From positions 248,001-312,000 of the forward strand of contig NZ_KB907075.1 in the NCBI RefSeq assembly GCF_000381765.1: 64,000 nt of DNA. The letters are read 5' to 3'. The notes beneath the pieces were generated by a model that made no database searches, was not told the DNA's origin, and saw only the letters and a program-made list of their open reading frames with translations. A program made the translations under genes and the position numbers. This DNA is from [Zimmermannella] faecalis ATCC 13722 (GTDB lineage: Bacteria; Actinomycetota; Actinomycetes; Actinomycetales; Microbacteriaceae). This document shows, piece by piece, positions 25,573-33,390 of the stretch (positions within the stretch are counted from its first letter, which is position 1; the number at the start of each line of letters is the position of its first letter).

Positions 25573-26580
25573 ATGGCCAATCGAACAGTGACGATCCAGG
25601 ATGTGGCGCGGTACGCGGGCGTGTCCCGCACGACCGTTTCCGATGCCCTCAACGGCACGGGCCGCGTCTCGGAATCGACCCGCGAGGCCGTCACGCGCGC
25701 CGCCGACGAGCTCGGGTACCGGCCGAACACCGCGGCGAAGTCGCTGCGCACCTCGACGACCGGCACGATCGGCATCCACCTGCCCGAGGCGATGACCCGC
25801 ATCGACTACTACCTGCAGATCATCTTCGGAGCGCTCGAAACCGCGGCCATCGCCGACGTCGACGTCACGCTCATCACGTCGCGCCGACTCGGCGGCAACG
25901 CGCGCCCCCGCGTCGACGGCGTCATCGTCATCGACCCGCTCAGCGACGACGCGATCGCGCAGCAGCTGCTCGACCTCGACGTGCCAATCGTCACGCTCGA
26001 GCAGGCCCCCGGCCAGCGGCCCGACGGCGTCGTTACCGCCGACCACGAGGGCGCGCTCACCGAACTGCTCGAGCACCTCGGCGAGCGCGGCGCGCGCGCG
26101 CCTGCGCTCCTCGCCTCCCCCGCCGTCACCGACTGGGGTGTGCGCATCCAGCAGCGCTACCGCGAATGGTGCGCCGGGCGCGGCATTCCGGCGCTCATCA
26201 CCGAGCGGCCCTTCGGCTCAGCACCAGCGTCGTACGCCGAGGCGCTGCGCGACCTGTTCGCGCTGCGCCCCGACGTCGACGGCGTTATTTGCGGCCCCGC
26301 GGGCTCGGCCCTCGTCGCCCTCGACGTGCTCGAAGACCTCGACAAGCAGGTCGGCCGCGACGTGCTCGTCGCCGCCCTCGTCGACAGCACGTCGCTCGTC
26401 TACACCGACCCGCCAATCACCGCGATCGACCTATCGCCCCGCGCGGCCGGCGCCGCCTGCGTCGAGGTGCTCATCGACCTCGTGCGGGGCCGCCGGCCGC
26501 GCGGTGGCGCCGACGTACCCCTGCCCATCCGCGTCGAGTACCGCGCCTCGACGGCGGGCGACGCTACGAGTTATCGATAA
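25573..26580 (+). CDS. LacI-family transcriptional regulator
   Basis: 335 residues. The N-terminal helix-turn-helix and hinge are clear: TIQDVARYAGVSRTTVSDALNGTGRVSESTREAV...ELGYRPNTAAKSLRT (about 7-60). The rest is a periplasmic-binding-like effector domain (about 65-330). The divergent position and an operator in the gap point to control of the ABC transporter, NylC-like hydrolase, PaiB-like and C45 operon. The effector is unknown; it could be the imported amide, an amino acid or a sugar. The 3' end overlaps the convergent aldo/keto reductase by 17 bases. Confidence 0.93.
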   Translation: MANRTVTIQDVARYAGVSRTTVSDALNGTGRVSESTREAVTRAADELGYRPNTAAKSLRTSTTGTIGIHLPEAMTRIDYYLQIIFGALETAAIADVDVTLITSRRLGGNARPRVDGVIVIDPLSDDAIAQQLLDLDVPIVTLEQAPGQRPDGVVTADHEGALTELLEHLGERGARAPALLASPAVTDWGVRIQQRYREWCAGRGIPALITERPFGSAPASYAEALRDLFALRPDVDGVICGPAGSALVALDVLEDLDKQVGRDVLVAALVDSTSLVYTDPPITAIDLSPRAAGAACVEVLIDLVRGRRPRGGADVPLPIRVEYRASTAGDATSYR

Positions 26581-27469
26581 CCGACGTCACCGTCGTCGTG
26601 TCGAAGGTCGCCGGGTCGGCGCCGCCGCGCGCGCCCGTGTCGAGCGCATTAATCGCCTCGATCTCGGCGCCCGAGAGCTCGAAGTCGAAGACGTTGAAGT
26701 TCGCGACGATGCGCTCGGGCGTGACCGACTTCGGAATCGCCGCCGTGCCCACCTGCAGGTGCCAGCGCAGCACGACCTGCGCCGGCGTCTTGCCGTGCGC
26801 CTCGGCCGCGGCGACGATCGCCGGGTCGCTAAAGATGTCGCGGCCCGTGTCGTTCTTCTGGCCGTAGCGGTCGGCACCGCCGAGCGGCGACCACGCCTGC
26901 GTCACAATGCCCTTGTCGGCGTCGTAGGCGCGCAGCTCGGGCTGCGAGAAGTACGGGTGCAGCTCGACCTGGTTGAGCGCCGGCACGATCTCGGCGCGCT
27001 CGGCGAGCCGGTCGAGGTCGGCCGGGGTGAAGTTGCACACGCCAATCGCGCGGGCGCGGCCCGACTCGAGGATCTTCTCGAGCGACGCCCACGCCTGCTC
27101 GGCGCGCTCGAACTCGCGCGGCCCTGGCCAGTGCAGCAGGTAGAGGTCGACGTAGTCGGTGCCGAGGCGGCGCAGGCTCGCGTCGAACCCGGTCTGCGCA
27201 TCCTCGTAGTCGCTGATCCAGAGCTTCGTCGTGACGAACACGTGGTCGCGCGGCAGGCCCGCCGCCGCGAGCCCCGCGCCGACCTCTCGCTCATTCCCGT
27301 AAATCGCGGCCGTGTCGATGAGCCGGTAGCCGGTGCGCAGCGCCGTCTCGACGGCCGCCTGCGTGTCCTCCGGCGACGACTGGAAGACGCCGAAGCCGAG
27401 CGCCGGAAGCTCGATGCCGTTGTTCAGGGTGATCGACGGCTGCTGTGCGATCGAATCGTGCTGGGTCAT
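26564..27469 (-). CDS. Aldo/keto reductase
   Basis: 301 residues. The AKR barrel signatures are visible: GYRLIDTAAIYGNEREVG with the catalytic Asp/Tyr, KLWISDYE, DLYLLHWPGP, IGVCNFTPADLDRL and near the C-terminus IPKSVTPERIVANFNVFDFEL. These enzymes reduce carbonyls with NADPH (2,5-diketo-gluconate reductase-like branch). It starts 23 bases after metI and is probably read through from the methionine transporter genes, an unusual companion for them. Confidence 0.92.
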   Translation of the reverse strand: MTQHDSIAQQPSITLNNGIELPALGFGVFQSSPEDTQAAVETALRTGYRLIDTAAIYGNEREVGAGLAAAGLPRDHVFVTTKLWISDYEDAQTGFDASLRRLGTDYVDLYLLHWPGPREFERAEQAWASLEKILESGRARAIGVCNFTPADLDRLAERAEIVPALNQVELHPYFSQPELRAYDADKGIVTQAWSPLGGADRYGQKNDTGRDIFSDPAIVAAAEAHGKTPAQVVLRWHLQVGTAAIPKSVTPERIVANFNVFDFELSGAEIEAINALDTGARGGADPATFDTTTVTSVIDNS

Positions 27470-27492
27470 ATGAGTCCTCTCGTTGTGAGCCG

Positions 27493-28173
27493 CTATCGGC
27501 GCATGACGCGTCGAGCGAGCCAGTTCCCGAGCATCTGCACGGCCTGCACGACGATGACAATCGCGATCACGGCCGCCCAGGTGACGAGCGGGTTGAATTG
27601 ACGGTACCCGTACTGGAGTGCAAAGTTTCCGAGACCGTCGCTACCGACGGCGCCGGCCATCGCCGACATGTCGATGACGGCGATGAACGCGAACGTGTAC
27701 CCGAGAATCAGGGGCCCGAGGCCCTCGGGCACGACGACCGTGACGAGCGTGCGCAGGCGACTCGCGCCCGCGGCCCGGGCCGCCTCGACGACGCCCGGCG
27801 GCACCGTCACGAGCGCCTGCTCGACGAGTCGGGCGATGCCGAACGTCGCGGCGAACGCCATCGCGAACATCGCCATCTCATTGCCGATACCGACGCCGAT
27901 CGTGAGCCGCGCGAGCGGCTGCAGCGCGGCGAGCATGATGATGAACGGGATCGGCCGGAAGAAGTTCACGAGCAGGTTGAGCACGTTGAACACCACCGAC
28001 TGCTGCAGGATGTTCCCCGGCCGCGTCGCGTAGAGCAGCACGCCAATGATGAGGCCGAGCACGCCGCCCACCGCCATCGCGACGGCCACGAGCATGAGCG
28101 TGATCGCGAGCTGCTCGGGCAGGTCGGGCAGCAGCTCGAGCAGGCGGTCGGTGTTCTTGTCGAGGTAGAACAT
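27493..28173 (-). CDS. metI: Methionine ABC transporter permease MetI
   Basis: 226 residues, about five membrane helices. The EAA loop VEAARAAGASRLRTLVTVVVPEGLGPLILGYT and the end NPLVTWAAVIAIVIVVQAVQMLGNWLARRVMRR match MetI. It starts 2 bases after metN. With MetN and the MetQ lipoprotein it imports D- and L-methionine. Confidence 0.95.
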   Translation of the reverse strand: MFYLDKNTDRLLELLPDLPEQLAITLMLVAVAMAVGGVLGLIIGVLLYATRPGNILQQSVVFNVLNLLVNFFRPIPFIIMLAALQPLARLTIGVGIGNEMAMFAMAFAATFGIARLVEQALVTVPPGVVEAARAAGASRLRTLVTVVVPEGLGPLILGYTFAFIAVIDMSAMAGAVGSDGLGNFALQYGYRQFNPLVTWAAVIAIVIVVQAVQMLGNWLARRVMRR

Positions 28174-28175
28174 GG

Positions 28176-29228
28176 CTAGACCTCCGACCCTTCGGCTGCC
28201 GCGGGCAGCTCGGTGACCTCGGCGAGGTCGCGCACGCCGGCGATCGCCCGCTCGATCTCGTCGTCGGTACCGTGCAGTGCGAACGTGAGGTGGCCGAACA
28301 AGCGGCCCGTGATCTCGTGCATGCCGCCGTAGACGAGCTCCGCCTCGACGCCCGCGCGCACGAGTCGGCCGAGCACCTCGTGCTGCGACGTGCGCTCATC
28401 CGTCACCGAAATCGTGACGAGGCGGCCGTCGTGCCGGGCCCGAATCGCCTCGAGCTCGCGGCCCGTCGGTACCTGCGGCACGACCGACGCCACGAAGTTC
28501 TTCGTGGCCGGATGCTCGGGCTTCGAGAACACCCGGTACAGCTCGCCGTGCTCGACGACCCGGCCCTGTTCCATAACCGCGACGTGCGTCGCGAGCCGCT
28601 TGATCACATCCATCTCGTGCGTGATCACGACAATCGTGATGCCGAGTTCGCGGTTCACGCGCTCGAGCAGGTCGAGCACGTCGGAGGTCGTCTGCGGGTC
28701 GAGCGCGCTCGTCGACTCGTCGGCGAGCAGAATCTTCGGCGACGTCGACAGCGCGCGGGCGATGCCGACGCGCTGCTTCTGGCCGCCCGAAAGCTGGTCT
28801 GGGTACGCCTTCGCGCGATTGCCGAGGCCGACGAAGTCGAGCAGCTCGCGCACCCGCGCTTCGCGCGCATCCTTGTCGATGCCCGCGATCTTCATGGGGA
28901 ACGCGACGTTCCCCGCCACCGTGCGCGAATTGAAGAGGTTGAACTGCTGGAAGATCATGCCGATATCGGTACGAACCTTCTGCATTTTCGACTCGGCGAG
29001 CCCGACGATCTCCTGGCCGTCAATCTCGATCGAGCCAGAGGTGGTTGGTTCGAGCGCATTGATGAGGCGCACGAGCGTCGACTTGCCGGCGCCCGAATAC
29101 CCGATCACGCCGTAGATGCTGCCGGGCTCGATGTCGAGGCTCACGCCGTCGACCGCGCGCACCGACTCGTCTTTCCGTTTCGCCGCCGGGTACTCCTTGA
29201 CGACGTCGCGCAACTTGATCATCGCCAT
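28176..29228 (-). CDS. metN: Methionine ABC transporter ATPase MetN
   Basis: 350 residues from ATG 29228, which has AAAGGA upstream at good spacing. Walker A GYSGAGKST, signature LSGGQKQRVGIARAL, Walker B ILLADESTSALD and the H-loop ITHEMDV identify the motor. The C-terminal NIL domain (about 270-345: VISVTDERTSQHEVLGRLVRAGVEAELVYGGMHEITGRLFGHL) is the methionine-sensing domain that gives trans-inhibition in this family. It sits between metQ and metI. Confidence 0.95.
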   Translation of the reverse strand: MAMIKLRDVVKEYPAAKRKDESVRAVDGVSLDIEPGSIYGVIGYSGAGKSTLVRLINALEPTTSGSIEIDGQEIVGLAESKMQKVRTDIGMIFQQFNLFNSRTVAGNVAFPMKIAGIDKDAREARVRELLDFVGLGNRAKAYPDQLSGGQKQRVGIARALSTSPKILLADESTSALDPQTTSDVLDLLERVNRELGITIVVITHEMDVIKRLATHVAVMEQGRVVEHGELYRVFSKPEHPATKNFVASVVPQVPTGRELEAIRARHDGRLVTISVTDERTSQHEVLGRLVRAGVEAELVYGGMHEITGRLFGHLTFALHGTDDEIERAIAGVRDLAEVTELPAAAEGSEV

Positions 29229-29311
29229 GCTGCGTCCTTTCATTGCGCCTTACGCACGCGAGCGCGCACCCCTGAAATGTAGAGGTACGCGCTCACGCTC
29301 GCAATTGCTGG

Positions 29312-30220
29312 CTAGCCTTCGTTGCGGATGTCTTCCTGCACCTGGGCGAGCTGCTCCTGCAGCTCCTCCTTCGGGGTGGTGAGCATCTCGGCGGTACCGC
29401 CCGAGTTGTCGAGCACGCCCTGCTGCACCTCCTCGTTGGTCTGGTAGATCTCCACGAGCTTGTTCAGCGTCGGGTTGTCGGCGTCTTCGGCCTTCGAGGC
29501 GAAGATGTTCACGTACGCGAGGGCGGCGGGGTCGCTCGGGTCGTCCTGCGCGATCGCGTCGTCGGCCTCGAGGCCGGCGTCGGCGATGAAGTCGTTGTTG
29601 ATGATCGCGGCGTCGAAGTCCTGCAGCGAGTTCGCGAGCAGGTCGGCGTTGAGCTCCTCAACCGTGACCTTCGAGTTCTCGGTGACGATGTCGTCGAGGG
29701 TCGAGAACGCGTTGCCGCCGTCTTCGAGCTCGATGAGGCCGGCCGACTGCAGCACGAGCAGCGCGCGGGCGCGGTTCGTCTCGTCGTTCGGCACGCCAAC
29801 CTTGCCGCCCTCGGGGATGTCCTCAACCGAGTCGTACGTGTCGGAGTAGAGGCCGAGCGGGTAGATCGCCGTGGCGCCGATTGCGGTGAGGTCGTCACCG
29901 GCCGACTCGTTGTAGTTGGCGAGGTAGAGGATGTGCTGGAACTGGTTCAGCTGCACCTCGCCGGCCGAGAGGGCCGGGTTCGGCTGGTTGTAGTCGGCGA
30001 AGTCGACGAGCTCGACCTCGATGCCCTCGGCGGCGGCCGCGTCGACATAGGTCTGCCAGTACTCGTCAGAGGCGCCGACGACGCCGATCTTGATGGTCTG
30101 ACCGGCGTACGGGTCGTCGCCAGTCGCGGCGGGTTCGTCGCTTGCACCGGCGCACGCGGTCAGGCTCGCGGCGAGGGCAAGCACGCCGGCAGCAGCCAGC
30201 CAGTTGCGAAGTCGGGCCAT
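29312..30220 (-). CDS. metQ: Methionine-binding lipoprotein MetQ
   Basis: 302 residues from ATG 30220. The signal peptide ARLRNWLAAAGVLALAAS ends in lipobox LTAC, giving a surface lipoprotein. The mature part has the MetQ/NlpA landmarks GQTIKIGVVGASDEYWQ, ALSAGEVQLNQFQHILYL, GGKVGVPNDETNRARALLVLQSAGLI and NNDFIADAGLEADDAI. It leads metQ-metN-metI-AKR. No SAM riboswitch core is visible in the leader, so control must be by another means. Confidence 0.94.
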   Translation of the reverse strand: MARLRNWLAAAGVLALAASLTACAGASDEPAATGDDPYAGQTIKIGVVGASDEYWQTYVDAAAAEGIEVELVDFADYNQPNPALSAGEVQLNQFQHILYLANYNESAGDDLTAIGATAIYPLGLYSDTYDSVEDIPEGGKVGVPNDETNRARALLVLQSAGLIELEDGGNAFSTLDDIVTENSKVTVEELNADLLANSLQDFDAAIINNDFIADAGLEADDAIAQDDPSDPAALAYVNIFASKAEDADNPTLNKLVEIYQTNEEVQQGVLDNSGGTAEMLTTPKEELQEQLAQVQEDIRNEG

Positions 30221-30358
30221 GATGGTTCCTTCCAATGGTGGCGCGCACGGCGCGCGCCAGTGGGATTCTCGAAAAGCCTAATTGCCTGAAGATTCCCTGA
30301 GTGGGTGGCGGTTCACGAGGCGTAATAATTCGCGCGGGTCGCGCGGCGCGACTCCTTC
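30221..30358. other. Divergent gap between metQ and the siderophore gene
   Basis: Contains a short GC hairpin (arms 30240-30246 and 30252-30258) about 20 bases before the metQ start on its transcript, and otherwise no gene. I see no S-box, T-box or other recognised riboswitch core. Confidence 0.5.
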
Positions 30359-30377
30359 TAAGTAAGGTTGCCCTTAG
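30359..30377. promoter_or_regulatory. DtxR/IdeR-type iron box
   Basis: TAAGTAAGGTTGCCCTTAG resembles the 19-bp iron box (central AGGTTAGCCT) bound by Fe2+-loaded DtxR/IdeR, here with AGGTTGCCCT at the core. It lies about 42-60 bases before the siderophore-interacting gene, so low iron should raise its expression. Confidence 0.65.
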
Positions 30378-30418
30378 TTCGCGGCCACCCCCTCGGCCGC
30401 GCCGAACAGGGGAAATCT

Positions 30419-31240
30419 GTGAGCAACATTCACGTTCTGCACGCCGAGTCGGGCCTCGTGCACGCCGAGGTCGTGCGGTCGGAGCGCGTCACGCCGAACA
30501 TGCAGCGCGTCACCCTCGGCGGCGACGACCTGCGCCGCTTCGAGTACCGAGGCTTCGACCAGTGGTTCCGCCTCGCGCTGCCGGTGCAAGACTCGACGCG
30601 CTTCGACAATCTGCCGAGCAAGTTCGGCATCGGCGGCTACCTCAAGTACCTCACGCTGCCGAAGGGCACGCGCCCCGTCATTCGCAACTACACGGTGCGG
30701 CAATACCGGGCCGACCCCGTCGAGCTCGACATCGACTTCGTCGTGCACGCGGGCGAGACCGACGACGGCCACGCGGTGGGCGTCGCGGCGCCGTGGGCCC
30801 TCGCGGCGAAGCCGGGTGACGCGGTCGCGTTCATCGACCAGGGGTGCGGATACGCGCCGGTCGCGGCCGACTGGACCCTCCTCGTCGGCGACGAGAGCGC
30901 CCTGCCTGCCGTCGCCGGCGTGCTGCGCGATCTGCCGCGGGATGCGCGGGGCCACGCGATCATCGAGCTGTTCGACGAGCGCGACCGCCAGGACGTCGAG
31001 GCGCCCGAGGGCGTCGAGGTGCACTGGGTGCTCCGCTCGCCGACTGACGCGCCCGGCACGGCCGCGCTGCCGAAGCTCGCGGCGCTCGAATTCCCCGAGG
31101 GCAGCGTCTACGCCTTCGCGGTTGGCGAGTCGGCGGTCGCCACGGGCGCGCGCCGGCACCTCGTGAACGAGCGCGGCGTACCGAAGTCGAACGTCACCTT
31201 CAGCGGCTACTGGAAGCGCGGCAAGGCCTCGCCGTCGTAG
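30419..31240 (+). CDS. Siderophore-interacting (ferric-siderophore reductase) protein
   Basis: 273 residues from GTG 30419, with AGGGGAA upstream; a longer frame to 30368 would start inside the iron box. The SIP-type FAD-binding barrel has the RNYTVRQYR flavin motif (RxYT), then a NAD(P)H-binding part (LLVGDESALPAVAGVLRDLP). These proteins (ViuB/YqjH type) release iron from imported siderophores by reduction. No siderophore transporter is adjacent. Confidence 0.92.
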   Translation: MSNIHVLHAESGLVHAEVVRSERVTPNMQRVTLGGDDLRRFEYRGFDQWFRLALPVQDSTRFDNLPSKFGIGGYLKYLTLPKGTRPVIRNYTVRQYRADPVELDIDFVVHAGETDDGHAVGVAAPWALAAKPGDAVAFIDQGCGYAPVAADWTLLVGDESALPAVAGVLRDLPRDARGHAIIELFDERDRQDVEAPEGVEVHWVLRSPTDAPGTAALPKLAALEFPEGSVYAFAVGESAVATGARRHLVNERGVPKSNVTFSGYWKRGKASPS

Positions 31241-31253
31241 GCCGCGGTCGCGG

Positions 31254-31673
31254 CTAGCCGATCGCGAGTCCGCCGTAGACGAACTGCCCCGGCTGCTGCG
31301 GGTGCTGCATCACGAGAATGCGGTCGCCGGGGCGGGGAATCTGCAGTTTCGAGACGAGCGTTTGGAAGTTGATCTGCTCCCCGGTCTCGAGGGTCGCCGA
31401 AATGATGACGACCGGGTCGTAGTTGATGAGCTGGCCGGTGTCGGCGAGCTGGTTCACGGTCGCGTTGATGGTGGGGAGCCCCTGCGCTTGGAGCGCGGCG
31501 GCCTCCTGTGCCTGCCGCGCGGTGCCGACGGCGGCGCCGAGCTGCGCCGCGTGTTCCGAGCCCATGAACCCCTTCATGAGCTTCCCGGTGAAGCCCTTGC
31601 CCGCGGCAATGTCCTCTGCCTGGCGCATTGCCTTCTCGGTACGGTCTTCTTTCTTGCGACCAAAGAGTGCCAC
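31254..31673 (-). CDS. Small soluble protein, unknown function
   Basis: 139 residues. It begins MALFGRKKEDRTEKAM, a basic start common in actinobacterial hypothetical proteins. A Gly/Ala-rich middle is followed by a beta-rich end (DPVVIISATLETGEQINFQTLVSKLQIPRPGDRILVMQHP). No membrane segment, signal or known catalytic motif is visible. It lies convergent to the siderophore gene and divergent from the fluoride-channel genes. Conserved-looking but I do not recognise a function. Confidence 0.75.
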   Translation of the reverse strand: MALFGRKKEDRTEKAMRQAEDIAAGKGFTGKLMKGFMGSEHAAQLGAAVGTARQAQEAAALQAQGLPTINATVNQLADTGQLINYDPVVIISATLETGEQINFQTLVSKLQIPRPGDRILVMQHPQQPGQFVYGGLAIG

Positions 31674-31895
31674 GACGATGTCTCCTGACGGTTACGAGTA
31701 CGTGCGGTCAGCGTAGGAAGCCTGGGTGTCGCGGTTCCCAGGTTTCGGGTCGCGAGTACACTGCTCGTGTTGGCGCGCGTCACGGCCGCCGACGCGGCGG
31801 TGGGGCTCGCCGTATCCAACCTCGGAGCATCCGACAACAGTCCCTACCTCGCAGCGCATCGCGCCCAATTTGCGACAGGTAGGAGAATCTTCGAG

Positions 31896-32387
31896 ATGCA
31901 CGACCACCCCGAACTTCCGCTCGATCCCGATACCGAGAACATCGATCTCGTCGGTGCGACCCGGGCGCGGCCCCTGCACCTGCGCGCGTCGTCGATCGCG
32001 CTCGTGTTCGTCGGCGGCACGCTCGGCGTCGCCGCGCGCGAGGGGCTCTCGCTCGCGTTCCCGACGACGGGCATGCCGTGGACGATCTTCGCGATCAACG
32101 TCGCGGGCGCGTTGGTGCTCGGCGTGCTCCTCGAGGCGCTCGCGCGCAGCGGCCCCGACGAGGGTCGCCGGCGCGGGCTGCGGCTGCTCGCCGGCACGGG
32201 GTTCCTCGGCGGGTTCACGACGTACAGCGCCCTCGCCGTCGATGCCACCGCGCTGCTCGCCGCCGGCGACGCCACGGCGGGCATCGGGTACGGCCTTCTG
32301 ACCGTGCTCGTCGGCGGGGTCGCAACCTTCGCGGGCATCCTCGTCGCCTCGCTGCGTCGCCCGGCTCGTTCGGAGGCCGCCCGATGA
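31896..32387 (+). CDS. crcB1: Fluoride channel FluC/CrcB, first subunit
   Basis: 163 residues from ATG 31896, preceded by TAGGAGA; longer frames upstream lack this site. Four membrane helices carry the FluC landmarks FVGGTLGVAARE, the pore Asn in INVAGALVLG and GFLGGFTTYSALAVD with the Phe/Thr box. The about 30-residue polar N-terminus (MHDHPELPLDPDTENID) is longer than in most CrcB proteins. It overlaps the second crcB gene (ATGA), as expected for a heterodimeric channel that expels fluoride. Confidence 0.92.
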   Translation: MHDHPELPLDPDTENIDLVGATRARPLHLRASSIALVFVGGTLGVAAREGLSLAFPTTGMPWTIFAINVAGALVLGVLLEALARSGPDEGRRRGLRLLAGTGFLGGFTTYSALAVDATALLAAGDATAGIGYGLLTVLVGGVATFAGILVASLRRPARSEAAR

Positions 32388-32770
32388 CCCCGCTGCTGTT
32401 CGCCGGCATCGCCCTCGCGGGCGGGCTCGGCTCGGTGTGCCGTCTCGTGCTCGACGGCCTGATTCGTGCCCGCACTGGCCGCCGGATGCCGTGGGGCACG
32501 ATCACGCTCAACCTCACGGGCTCGTTCGTGCTCGGCCTCGTGACGGGACTCGTCGGGGCGGCCGTGCTGCCCTCGGCGGTGCAGCTCGTCGTCGGCACCG
32601 GTTTCCTCGGCGGCTACACAACGTTCTCGACCGCGAGCTTCGAGACCGTGCGGCTGCTACAGGAGCGTCGGTTCGGCGCGGCCGCGGCGAACGGGCTCGG
32701 CGTGCTCGTCGCGGCCGGCGCGGCGGCCGCCCTTGGGCTGTGGCTTGGCGGACTCGGACAGCTGGGGTAG
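32384..32770 (+). CDS. crcB2: Fluoride channel FluC/CrcB, second subunit
   Basis: 128 residues, four helices: AGGLGSVCRLVLDGL, TLNLTGSFVLGLV with the pore Asn, and TGFLGGYTTFSTASFETVRLL. The GGYTTFST phenylalanine box is more canonical than that of the first subunit. It overlaps crcB1 by 4 bases, so the two should be made in equal amounts. No fluoride riboswitch is evident upstream of the pair. Confidence 0.94.
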   Translation: MTPLLFAGIALAGGLGSVCRLVLDGLIRARTGRRMPWGTITLNLTGSFVLGLVTGLVGAAVLPSAVQLVVGTGFLGGYTTFSTASFETVRLLQERRFGAAAANGLGVLVAAGAAAALGLWLGGLGQLG

Positions 32771-32836
32771 GCGCGCCGGAATTGTTCCCAGCCACGCGGA
32801 GCACACTCGGGGAAACCCTCGAGAGAAAGCTGCGTC

Positions 32837-33376
32837 ATGGCCGATATCACCGCGATCCTCAACGACCTTCCCGTCGCCGACCTCGCCAAGCGCGTCGGCG
32901 CCTCGCCCGACGACGTGCAGCGCGCGCTCGGAGACCTGCTGCCGTCGCTCGTCGGCGGCATGCAGGCGAACGCCCAGGCGCCCTCGGGTGCCGCCTCCCT
33001 CACCTCGGCTCTCGAGCAGCACATCGACGGCGCCCAGCGCGTCGATGACGTCGACGAGGCCGACGGCGAGAAGATCGCCGCCCACGTCTTCGGCGGTGAG
33101 CAGGATGCCGTGGTGGCGAAGGTCGCCGAGCACTCCGGCAACGACAAGGGCCTGATTCAGAAGCTGCTGCCGATCGTCGCGCCCCTCGTGATGGCCTGGC
33201 TCGCAAGCCGATTCGCGAAGGGCAGCGGCACGAAGGAGGCCTCGGGCGGCACCGCGGGCGGCGGGCTCGGCGACCTGCTCGGGCAGATGCTCGGCGGTGG
33301 CTCGAGCTCGTCGGGAGGCGGCTTCGGCAACATCCTCGACTCGCTCGGCGGGCTGCTCGGCGGCGGGCGGAAGTAG
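32837..33376 (+). CDS. DUF937-family protein
   Basis: 179 residues, starting about 65 bases after crcB2. It has the DUF937 pattern of an N-terminal helical repeat (ILNDLPVADLAKRVGASPDDVQRALGDLLPSLVGGM), a second unit (VVAKVAEHSGNDKGLIQKLLPIVAPLVMAWLASRF), and a Gly/Ser-rich C-terminus (about 125-179) ending LGGLLGGGRK. The biochemical role of the family is not known. Confidence 0.88.
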   Translation: MADITAILNDLPVADLAKRVGASPDDVQRALGDLLPSLVGGMQANAQAPSGAASLTSALEQHIDGAQRVDDVDEADGEKIAAHVFGGEQDAVVAKVAEHSGNDKGLIQKLLPIVAPLVMAWLASRFAKGSGTKEASGGTAGGGLGDLLGQMLGGGSSSSGGGFGNILDSLGGLLGGGRK

Positions 33377-33390
33377 CCGGCGCCGCTGGA

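Noticed and set aside
30221-30418. SAM riboswitch before metQ
   Set aside because: No S-box or SAM-II/IV core pattern seen on the minus strand; only a short GC hairpin near the start.
31674-31895. Fluoride riboswitch before the crcB pair
   Set aside because: I looked for the conserved GGNGAUGG and downstream pseudoknot pairing and found no convincing match. A covariance-model search would settle it.
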